7,891 nucleotides of DNA from Candidatus Acetothermia bacterium JdFR-50 (GTDB lineage Bacteria > Bipolaricaulota > Bipolaricaulia > Bipolaricaulales > Bipolaricaulaceae). The DNA is taken from assembly GCA_002010365.1 (NCBI GenBank), contig MTNL01000096.1:1-7891 (forward strand), given 5' to 3'. The position numbers and the translations under genes were made by a program. Positions 1-5,237 of this stretch are shown piece by piece; within the stretch, counting starts at the first letter, position 1, and each line of letters opens with the position of its first letter. The notes beneath the pieces were generated by a model. It made no database searches. It was not told the DNA's origin and was given only the letters and a program-made list of their open reading frames with translations.

Positions 1-1
1 G

Positions 2-1702
2 GGCGTGGCCCGGGATCTCGCCGCGGGGGGGTGTGTGGTGGATGTAGTCGGCCTGGCGGTGAAGCCGGAGGAGGAAGAGGCTCTGCGAGAACTGGCTGCC
101 GCGGGTGGCGGACGGTATTGGCGCGTGGAGGAACTGGGTTCCCTTCTTGCCACCCTGCGGGAAATCCTGGCCACACCGGCCCCCATCAAGCCCTCGGTAC
201 CCCCGGAGCTCGCTTGCTACAACGTTGATCCCGAGGTCGTGTCGCTGCTTATTGCTCACCTTCCCTACCCGGTTTCCGATCCCATGTGGTGTGTGATCCT
301 GAGCTTCCTCGAGCGCAACCCGCCGGATAACGTGGTGGTGGGCTCCGATGGCGCCGACACCTTGTTCGGTACCTACGGGAACGACGTCATCCTCGGCCTC
401 GACGGCACTGACAAGATCCTGGGCTTCGGCGGGAATGACCTCCTGTTCGGCGGACCGTGTAACGACATCATTCAGGGCGGTGATGGGAACGACCTCATCA
501 TCGGCGGCTCCGGAAACGACGTGTTGTTGGGCGGGATTTCCAACGACGTGATCTTCGGGGAAGCGGGAAGCGATAGGATCGAGGGGGAGAAGGGCGACGA
601 TGCCCTCTACGGCGGACCCTCGGACGACACGCTGCTGGGAGGACCCGGCTGCAACTACCTCGAGGGTGGTCCCGGGAACAACTTCCTCTACGACGAGGGC
701 AGCTGTCCGGACTGCAAGAAGCCGCAGGCGGTCCTCTGCGCCCCCTGCGGCGAGGTGAGGTCCACCGAGTGCGAGACCACATTCCCGCCCCAGCCCTCCC
801 CCTGTGCGCCGGCGCCCAAGATGCCCTCCTGCGAGCGGAAGCCCGAGGTGGCGAAGGTGGTGGACGAAGGCCGATGCATACCCCTTAAGGCGAAGGTCTA
901 CGACCCCGACTGCAACATCGCCTCCGTCACCTGGAGCGCCAACGCGGGGACGATCTCCGACCCCTACGCCTTGGAGACCACATGGTGTGCCCCCATGGTC
1001 ACCGGTTGTGAGGGGCGTTACGTCACCGTAACCCTGGAGGCAACGGACAGCTGCGGTGCCAAGTCCACCTCTTCCATCGTGATCTACGTGCGTAACGTAA
1101 ATCATCCGCCACGGGTGGACGCCGGGCCGGACCTGGTGGTGGACGAGGGTGGAAGCGTGAGGCTCCAGGCCTCGGCCACTGACCCCGACGGGGATCCCCT
1201 CACCTACACCTGGATCATCGGGTGCAAGCGCGGTTCCCTGGACGATCCCAACGCCCTGAATCCCGTCTTCACCGCGCCCTCCACGGCCGACTGCCGAGGC
1301 GAGTACATCACGCTTACGTTAGTTGCCAAGGACGCCTGCGGCGCCGTGGCCAAGGACACCGTCCGGGTTTACGTGCGCAACGTGAACAAGGCTCCCTGGG
1401 TGGACGCCGGCGACGACCTGACGGTGCAGGCCGGACAGACTATCCGGCTCTGTGCCCGGGCAGGCGATCCGGACGGGGAGCCGGTGCAGGTGTACTGGGC
1501 GGTTATCCAGGGTGAGGGCACGATTTCTGATCCCAATTCTCTGAACACCACCTTTACTGCTCCCTTGTACCGCGGATGCGATCCGGTAGAGGTCAAGCTC
1601 GCGATTCGGGCGGTGGATCCGTGTGGTGCCGATGCGGTGGATTACCTCACCATCACCGTTATTCCCATAAACGAGCCTCCCAGGGTGGAGGTGGATCCCT
1701 GA
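2..1702 (+). CDS. Partial large secreted/surface protein: vWA-like end, RTX repeats, three K319L/PKD-like domains
   Basis: The reading frame is open to the left edge (codon 2-4 is GGC), so the true start lies outside the window; the GTG at 5 is internal. Residues are counted from that GTG. Residues 1-55 look like the last strand and helix of a von Willebrand factor A domain (VVDVVGLAV, then GGRYWRVEEL). Residues 113-229 are 13 contiguous RTX nonapeptides, expected to bind Ca2+. Residues 230-275 are a Cys/Pro-rich linker with CPDC and CAPC. Residues 276-556 hold three PKD/K319L-like beta-sandwich repeats (DPDGDPLTYTW, DPNALNPVFTAP). The protein stops ten residues into what would be a fourth repeat. 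It has 23 cysteines, unusual for an RTX protein, which suggests disulfides outside the cytoplasm. Adhesion or matrix binding is an inference. The architecture is confident; the function is unknown. A strong terminator follows 21 bases after the stop. Confidence 0.88.
   Translation, partial: GVARDLAAGGCVVDVVGLAVKPEEEEALRELAAAGGGRYWRVEELGSLLATLREILATPAPIKPSVPPELACYNVDPEVVSLLIAHLPYPVSDPMWCVILSFLERNPPDNVVVGSDGADTLFGTYGNDVILGLDGTDKILGFGGNDLLFGGPCNDIIQGGDGNDLIIGGSGNDVLLGGISNDVIFGEAGSDRIEGEKGDDALYGGPSDDTLLGGPGCNYLEGGPGNNFLYDEGSCPDCKKPQAVLCAPCGEVRSTECETTFPPQPSPCAPAPKMPSCERKPEVAKVVDEGRCIPLKAKVYDPDCNIASVTWSANAGTISDPYALETTWCAPMVTGCEGRYVTVTLEATDSCGAKSTSSIVIYVRNVNHPPRVDAGPDLVVDEGGSVRLQASATDPDGDPLTYTWIIGCKRGSLDDPNALNPVFTAPSTADCRGEYITLTLVAKDACGAVAKDTVRVYVRNVNKAPWVDAGDDLTVQAGQTIRLCARAGDPDGEPVQVYWAVIQGEGTISDPNSLNTTFTAPLYRGCDPVEVKLAIRAVDPCGADAVDYLTITVIPINEPPRVEVDP
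341..691 (+). repeat. Thirteen tandem RTX nonapeptide repeats (351 bp)
   Basis: The encoded peptide runs in perfect nine-residue register from residue 113 to 229 of the partial protein, with no insertions. Units follow GGxGxDxLx: GGDGNDLII and GGSGNDVLL are canonical, and GTYGNDVIL is close. The last four units decay (GGPSDDTLL, GGPGCNYLE, GGPGNNFLY). Such repeats fold into a Ca2+-filled parallel beta-roll in the hemolysin-type family. Two units carry cysteines (C152, C216), which is atypical. The block is internal, not near the C-terminus as in typical type I secretion substrates. Confidence 0.93.
818..1672 (+). repeat. Three K319L/PKD-like protein repeats of about 95 residues (285 bp each)
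   Basis: The repeats are seen at protein level; the DNA copies have diverged. The GTISDP/GSLDDP/GTISDP motif begins at residues 315, 410 and 505. Cysteines fall at 335, 430 and 525 and again at 350, 445 and 540. The inter-domain N of VNHPP/VNKAP/INEPP falls at 366, 461 and 556. All are exactly 95 apart. The first unit has a two-residue indel in its N-terminal half (VVDEG is 93 residues from its partner). The family is usually a stalk or adhesion module in secreted proteins. Confidence 0.85.
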
Positions 1703-1723
1703 ATTAAGGACTTCAAGATGATC

Positions 1724-1750
1724 GGGGCCGCGTATGCGGCCCCTTTATTT
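1724..1750 (+). terminator. Rho-independent terminator after the RTX/PKD gene
   Basis: A perfect 8-bp GC stem (GGGGCCGC / GCGGCCCC) closes a GTAT loop and is followed at once by TTTATTTT. It lies 21 bases after the TGA at 1700-1702. On the opposite strand no T-run follows the hairpin, so it should act only on rightward transcription. It also shows that the open frame running back to an ATG at 1718 is not the real start of the next gene. Confidence 0.9.
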
Positions 1751-1804
1751 TGTGGGGGTTTCAGGCGGAACATCGAAAGGAAGATGCTCTGCTTCAGGAC
1801 GACG

Positions 1805-2368
1805 ATGGGGAGCTTGGGAGGCTGGATATATGACCTTGTGATGTGGCCCCTGGAGATTCGCTGGGGAAAGGGGTGGCGTATCGCCCTTTGGAGAGGGGTC
1901 CATGGTCGGGTACTCGAGATCGGGGTAGGCACCGGGGCCAACGTCCCTTACTACCCCGAGGGGGCACAAGTGACGGCAGTGGACATCGGAGAGGGGATGC
2001 TCTCCCGGGCCAGGCACAAGGCACGGGGGCTCGGCCGCGACGCCGATTTCCGCATGGCCGATGTCCACTCCCTGCCCTTCCCCAACGAGAGCTTCGATTT
2101 CGTGGTGGGCAGTTTCGTTCTATGTTCAGTGCGCGATCCCCTCCGCGCGCTGGCGGAGATCCGCCGCGTGCTCTCACCCTCGGGCGAGGTGAGGCTATTG
2201 GAGCATGTGCGCCCGAAAAACGAGAGGCTCGGGCGAGTTCTCGACCGTATCGCACCCCACTTCGCGAAGCGCACCTGGGAACTGTTCCCCACCGCCCGCC
2301 TACAGGTGGAAACGGAAAGGGCATTGGATCGGCACGGGCTCGTACGCCTCTACGTACTGCGGCGCTAG
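1805..2368 (+). CDS. Class I SAM-dependent methyltransferase, UbiE/METTL7-like
   Basis: Predicted 187-residue cytosolic methyltransferase using S-adenosylmethionine; the acceptor is unknown. Motif I is VLEIGVGTGANV (36-47), the acidic residue binding the SAM ribose is D60 in TAVDIGEGML, and D86 in FRMADVHSLPFP is the likely adenine-side contact. The post-motif block SFVLCSVRDPLRALAEIRRV followed by LLEHVRP (131-137) is typical of the UbiE/METTL7-type group. ATG 1805 is chosen because AGGA lies five bases upstream and homologues in this group begin with a similar MGSL segment. ATG 1784, preceded by AAAGGA, would add seven residues. The frame stays open back to 1718, but that part overlaps the terminator. 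The C-terminus is short and lacks the GC/GGCxxxR motif I expect near the end of this group, so substrate recognition may differ or the end may be degenerate. No promoter is obvious in the 54 bases after the terminator. Confidence 0.88.
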   Translation: MGSLGGWIYDLVMWPLEIRWGKGWRIALWRGVHGRVLEIGVGTGANVPYYPEGAQVTAVDIGEGMLSRARHKARGLGRDADFRMADVHSLPFPNESFDFVVGSFVLCSVRDPLRALAEIRRVLSPSGEVRLLEHVRPKNERLGRVLDRIAPHFAKRTWELFPTARLQVETERALDRHGLVRLYVLRR

Positions 2369-2462
2369 TTCTGGCCCTTTGCGGGACTACCGGTGGTGGT
2401 TTAAGCTTCGACGAGGCGATCCTCCATGAGGATATGATCCCTTGAAGCCCGCGTTTCGAGTC

Positions 2463-2500
2463 CCCGGCGGGGCATCCGCCCCGGGTTTCCTTTGTTGTTC
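2463..2500 (+). terminator. Candidate intrinsic terminator or leader attenuator before the ABC genes
   Basis: The hairpin pairs CCC+GGCGG (2463-2470) with CCGCC (2476-2480) and GGG (2483-2485), with a GGCAT loop and a two-base CC bulge. A T-rich tract (TTTCCTTTGTTGTTCT) follows. It lies 95 bases after the methyltransferase stop and only a few bases before the ribosome binding site of the ABC ATPase. It could end the methyltransferase transcript or sit in the ABC leader. The bulge and interrupted T-run make it weaker than the 1724 terminator. Confidence 0.55.
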
Positions 2501-2505
2501 TATTT

Positions 2506-2510
2506 GGAGG
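2506..2510 (+). promoter_or_regulatory. Shine-Dalgarno site fixing a GTG start for the ABC ATPase
   Basis: GGAGG ends six bases before GTG 2517, which is ideal spacing. The frame is open further upstream to a TTG at 2442, but that stretch overlaps the terminator-like hairpin and encodes nothing like an ABC N-terminus. The GTG is therefore preferred. Confidence 0.8.
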
Positions 2511-2516
2511 TCCGAC

Positions 2517-3314
2517 GTGAACGCCCTTTGGGTAAGGGGTTTGGAGAAGCGCTTTAGCAAAGGCTTCGGAAGAGGTGTCATATACGCCCTGCGGGGGATC
2601 GACATCGAGGTTTCCCCCGGCGAGGTCTATGGGGTTTTAGGGCCGAACGGTTCGGGGAAGTCCACACTTGTGCGGATCGTAGCCACTCTTCTCATCCCCG
2701 ACGCTGGCGAGGTCCAGGTGTTCGGACACGATGTCGTTCGTGAAGCCCGAAGGGTCCGGGAGCTCGTGCATCGGGTATCCACCGAGGCCGCGTTCTTCAA
2801 AAAACTGTCGCCTCTGGAGAACCTCCTTTATGGGGCGCGGCTCTATGGGATCCCGGGCAGGGTCGCAGCCAAACGCGCCCGTAAGCTTCTCCTCCGCCTC
2901 GGCCTTCCCTCCGACCGCATCGGGAAGCCCATGGAGCAGCTTTCCCGGGGACAGCAACAGAAGGTGGCCATTGCCCGGGCCTTCCTGCACCCGCCACGCC
3001 TCCTGCTCCTGGATGAACCCACCACCGGGCTCGATCCACGCTCCAAACGTGAAGTTCAAGAGCTGATCCTCGAGCTCCGGGAGCGGGAGGGTACCACCGT
3101 CTTCCTCACCACCCACGACATGGAGGAGGCCGATCGCATCTGCGACCGCCTGGCGATCCTGGACGAGGGAAGGATCGTGGCCGCGGGGAAACCCGCACAG
3201 CTCAAGGCCCGGGTGGGCCGGGATGGAAGAAAGACCACCTTGGAAGAGGTCTTCCTCGACGTCACAGGCAAGGAGTGGAGGGATGATGAGGACGTTCAGG
3301 CCGCTTCGGCGTGA
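2517..3314 (+). CDS. ABC-2 type transporter ATP-binding protein (DrrA/NatA/CcmA-like)
   Basis: A 265-residue ATPase that should drive an exporter on the cytoplasmic face of the membrane. Walker A is GPNGSGKST (42-50), the signature LSRGQQQK (142-149), Walker B LLLLDEP (162-168), the D-loop TGLD (170-173) and the switch histidine H200 in TTHD. The C-terminal TTLEEVFLDVTG is typical of the drug/lipid/sodium exporter branch. The usual Q-loop glutamine is not visible: the segment reads STEAAFFKKLSPLENL (88-103), resembling a known sub-branch with an acidic segment there. All other catalytic residues are intact. The last 32 bases overlap the permease gene, so the two are almost surely cotranscribed and coupled. 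The substrate cannot be told; antibiotic, lipid, glycan or ion export are all possible in this family. Confidence 0.95.
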   Translation: MNALWVRGLEKRFSKGFGRGVIYALRGIDIEVSPGEVYGVLGPNGSGKSTLVRIVATLLIPDAGEVQVFGHDVVREARRVRELVHRVSTEAAFFKKLSPLENLLYGARLYGIPGRVAAKRARKLLLRLGLPSDRIGKPMEQLSRGQQQKVAIARAFLHPPRLLLLDEPTTGLDPRSKREVQELILELREREGTTVFLTTHDMEEADRICDRLAILDEGRIVAAGKPAQLKARVGRDGRKTTLEEVFLDVTGKEWRDDEDVQAASA

Positions 3315-4119
3315 GCTCATCGCCACCTGGGGCTTCGTGGCCCGCAACATTCACCTCACCAAGCGCTATTGGGGATGGGAGCTCGTTTGGTTCGCCTACT
3401 CCCTCACCAGCTCCCTCGCCGTGGCCTATATAGGTCTGGGAACGGAGAGGCTTTCCGGACCGGGAGTGGACGGGAACTACCTCACCCTGTATCTTCTTGT
3501 GGGAACGCTGGTCTGGTCATATCTATCCCAGATCTTCTATGTGATCTCGGAGATGGTGGCCTGGGAGCGGTGGGAGGGGACCATCGAGTACACCTTCATG
3601 GCCCCAAGCTCCCGCCTCACTCATCTCGTTGGTACCAGTCTTTTTGCGATCGTATATGGAATCGTACGCACCCTGCTCATCCTGGGTGCCGCAGCGTTGT
3701 TCTTCGAGCTCGATCTGGCCCAGGCGAACCTCGGCGCGGCATCCCTGTGGCTTCTTGTGGGCAGTATCTCCTTCACTGGCTTCGGTATTTTGGCAGCGGT
3801 GATGCCCCTTCTCTTCCCCGAACGAGGGGTGCAGATGACGAACGTCGTGGCGGCGTTGCTGTTGTTGATCTCGGGAGTTTATTACCCGGTGGAAGTGCTT
3901 CCCGGGTGGTTGCAGCTTCTTGCCAAGGCTTCTCCGGCCACCTATGTCATCCGCGGGATGAGGTCCGCGATCCTGGAAGGGACGGGATTAGGGAAAGCAG
4001 CCCGCCCCCTCGTCCTCCTCGCCCTCGGCGGGGCGCTGACGATCCTTTTCGGGACTTGGATCTTCTCCCTGGCCGAGCGCTACGCCAAGCGGGCGGGCCG
4101 GCTCAAACGTTCCGGGTGA
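3283..4119 (+). CDS. ABC-2 type transporter permease
   Basis: A 278-residue integral membrane protein, the partner of the preceding ATPase. About six hydrophobic segments are visible near residues 31-51, 65-88, 113-138, 148-176, 185-203 and 241-263. The family landmarks are WEGTIEYTFMAPSSR (97-111), the loop after the second segment, and SGVYYPVEVLPGWLQLLAKA (197-216) before the last segment, followed by SPATYVIRGMR. The start is ATG 3283, seven bases after AGGAG (3271-3275). ATG 3286 is equally plausible with GGAGG closer in. An upstream ATG at 3223 lies inside the ATPase gene and adds an unrelated charged tail, so it was not used. The gene overlaps the ATPase by 32 bases. Its TGA touches the stop codon of the convergent gene with no spacer, and no terminator follows it inside intergenic DNA. 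Confidence 0.93.
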   Translation: MMRTFRPLRRELIATWGFVARNIHLTKRYWGWELVWFAYSLTSSLAVAYIGLGTERLSGPGVDGNYLTLYLLVGTLVWSYLSQIFYVISEMVAWERWEGTIEYTFMAPSSRLTHLVGTSLFAIVYGIVRTLLILGAAALFFELDLAQANLGAASLWLLVGSISFTGFGILAAVMPLLFPERGVQMTNVVAALLLLISGVYYPVEVLPGWLQLLAKASPATYVIRGMRSAILEGTGLGKAARPLVLLALGGALTILFGTWIFSLAERYAKRAGRLKRSG

Positions 4120-4974
4120 TCAGCCGAGCTTCTCCCGGACCTCCTCCAAGAGGGCGGCCGCCTGCACCTTCACCATGCCGTTCTGGAGGAGTACATCCCC
4201 CTCGCCCACATCCGCAGCCAGGAGCTCTTCCAGGGCCTGGACGGCCCCTTCCCACATCTTCTTCGGGATGAGATAGTACTGGACGTAGAAGAGCTTGTTT
4301 TCCAGGTATGAGGGATAGTCCTCCATCGCCTTGGTGAGGAGTTCGCGCACCTTGTCGAAGTCCTTCTTAAAGGGATGCTTGGCCCAATATGCGGCCAGGG
4401 CCCGAAGAGGGCCTCCGTACTCGAACCCGGGATCGAGCTCGATGCAACGTTCCATAATGGCGTAAAGCTTCTTGTCATCGCCCCGGAAAGCCGCGGCGAT
4501 CAGGGAACCCAAGCCCCCGAGATCGATCTTCCGTGCCCAGTTGGAATAAGTCCAGAAGAGGGCGGCCACGTTCCCACAGGCTTTGACGGCGGCGATGAAG
4601 CCTTTGTCTTTTTCTAACGCGGTGAACTCCGGATCGGCCCTGAGGGCCCGTTCGGCATATTCCTGGCCCTTTATGTGCAGCTTCTGCTTCTCCTTGTTCC
4701 CCTCGGTCAAGACATCGGCGAGCACGTAATAAGCGTGGGCCAGTTCGGTAAGGAGGTAAATGTCCTCCCCTACTTCCTCAAGGGCTTGCTCATAGAGTGC
4801 GATCACCTGAAGCATCTTCTCCCGCAGGGAACCCTGTACGTCCGGGGTGTATAAGGTGGATTCCACTTCCTGGAAGAGAGCATCGGCCTGAGAGGTGAGT
4901 TCCTCAGGGGTTTGTCCCAACACCGCGATTCCGAGGGCAAGACACACGACTCCGACAAATGCCGCTCTTTTCAT
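4120..4974 (-). CDS. Exported TPR protein resembling TRAP transporter TatT component
   Basis: A 284-residue protein with a signal peptide: MKRAAFVGVVCLALGIAVLG has a basic start and a hydrophobic core, probably cut near residue 20. Cys11 does not fit a lipobox. The mature part is alpha-helical with TPR-like pairs: helices around 45-66 and 70-112 (LAHAYYVLADVL, AERALRADPEF), then GNVAALFWTYSNWARKI (135-151), IMERCIELDPGFEYGGPLRA (173-192), RELLTKAMEDYPSYLENKLF (210-229) and WEGAVQALEELLAAD (241-255). This order matches the TatT family, periplasmic TPR partners of TRAP solute transporters. ATG 4974 is chosen because AGGAGG lies six bases upstream; a TTG at 5025 is in frame but overlaps the promoter. 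No dctP, dctQ or dctM gene is visible nearby, so the ligand and partner are unknown. A generic TPR lipoprotein-like function is the alternative. Confidence 0.75.
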   Translation of the reverse strand: MKRAAFVGVVCLALGIAVLGQTPEELTSQADALFQEVESTLYTPDVQGSLREKMLQVIALYEQALEEVGEDIYLLTELAHAYYVLADVLTEGNKEKQKLHIKGQEYAERALRADPEFTALEKDKGFIAAVKACGNVAALFWTYSNWARKIDLGGLGSLIAAAFRGDDKKLYAIMERCIELDPGFEYGGPLRALAAYWAKHPFKKDFDKVRELLTKAMEDYPSYLENKLFYVQYYLIPKKMWEGAVQALEELLAADVGEGDVLLQNGMVKVQAAALLEEVREKLG

Positions 4975-4980
4975 CACATC

Positions 4981-4986
4981 CCTCCT
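4981..4986 (-). promoter_or_regulatory. Strong Shine-Dalgarno (AGGAGG) for the TatT-like gene
   Basis: Read on the minus strand, AAGGAGGG precedes ATG 4974 with a six-base gap after AGGAGG. It decides the start in favour of a protein with a clean signal peptide rather than the in-frame TTG 51 bases further upstream. Confidence 0.85.
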
Positions 4987-4995
4987 TTTTTCGAA

Positions 4996-5025
4996 ACTAT
5001 CCTCACGGCGACGCCACCTTTTCAA
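4996..5025 (-). promoter_or_regulatory. Candidate sigma70-type promoter of the TatT-like gene
   Basis: On the minus strand, TTGAAA (5020-5025, five of six matches to TTGACA) is separated by 18 bases from GATAGT (4996-5001, four of six matches to TATAAT). Transcription would start near 4989, giving a leader of about 15 bases that holds just the AAGGAGGG site. The spacer contains a small inverted repeat, GGCGACGCC (5007-5015), which could be an operator half-site but is short enough to arise by chance in GC-rich DNA. Confidence 0.5.
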
Positions 5026-5181
5026 GTTTAACGGATCCAGCTCCCCTCCGCGGACGGCATCCCGTCAAAGCCTGTGTATTCGCGGTTTAGGGTGTGGGCG
5101 GTCGTTATCCAGTGCTTTTTCGGGAAGCTCCTCGGGGACTCTCCGGCAACGCCAACCGCTCCTCCCAGGTTTCGTCCACGA

Positions 5182-5206
5182 AAAACCTTCCGCACCGGAT
5201 TTGGTA
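5182..5206 (-). terminator. Weak terminator-like hairpin after the sulfotransferase gene
   Basis: On the minus strand, ACC-AAA-TCCG-GTG-CGGA-A-GGT forms a short stem (4 bp plus 3 bp around an internal loop) running into TTTTT, about 30 bases past the TAG at 5238-5240. The stem is short, so it may be fortuitous. It is the only terminator candidate I could find between the two minus-strand units. Confidence 0.3.
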
Positions 5207-5212
5207 TACCAT
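5203..5212. promoter_or_regulatory. Perfect 10-base palindrome, possible binding site
   Basis: TGGTATACCA is self-complementary and AT-richer than its surroundings. It lies 26 bases past the end of the sulfotransferase gene and about 230 bases upstream of the TatT-like start. It also reads as an extended -10 (TGGTATACC) on either strand, but no convincing -35 partner was found. Regulatory function is only a possibility. Confidence 0.25.
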
Positions 5213-5237
5213 AAGCACGTCCTGTTTGGCCTACGGG

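Larger units (their letters stand above)
5026..5237. other. Non-coding gap between the TatT-like and sulfotransferase genes
   Basis: No open frame here has a credible ribosome binding site or recognisable protein. It contains the upstream side of the TatT-like promoter, a perfect 10-base palindrome TGGTATACCA (5203-5212) and a weak hairpin plus T-run read on the minus strand (5182-5206). It is less GC-rich in patches than the flanking genes. No RNA gene was recognised. Confidence 0.6.

Noticed and set aside
344..691. Tandem DNA repeat as a CRISPR array or satellite
   Set aside because: The periodicity is at 27 bases from the RTX nonapeptide code. There are no direct repeats with unique spacers.
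2442..2516. 25-codon N-terminal extension of the ABC ATPase from TTG 2442
   Set aside because: It spans the terminator-like hairpin and the Shine-Dalgarno site. GTG 2517 has ideal spacing and a usual ABC start.
2637..3350. Minus-strand open frame of 237 codons opposite the ABC ATPase
   Set aside because: It is fully antisense to a gene with intact Walker and signature motifs, and its translation has no family features.
3369..4271. Plus-strand open frame overlapping the permease in another frame
   Set aside because: The permease frame carries the family motifs and membrane segments. This one is Arg/Pro/Gly-rich with no recognisable domain and runs into the convergent gene.
4975..5025. 17-codon extension of the TatT-like protein from TTG 5025
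   Set aside because: It is highly basic, would mask the signal peptide and overlaps the promoter. AGGAGG sits just before ATG 4974.
5100..5160. Imperfect hairpin around the GGAAGCTCC / GGACTCTCC arms
   Set aside because: Three central positions do not form Watson-Crick pairs and no T-run follows on either strand, so it is not a credible terminator or RNA gene.
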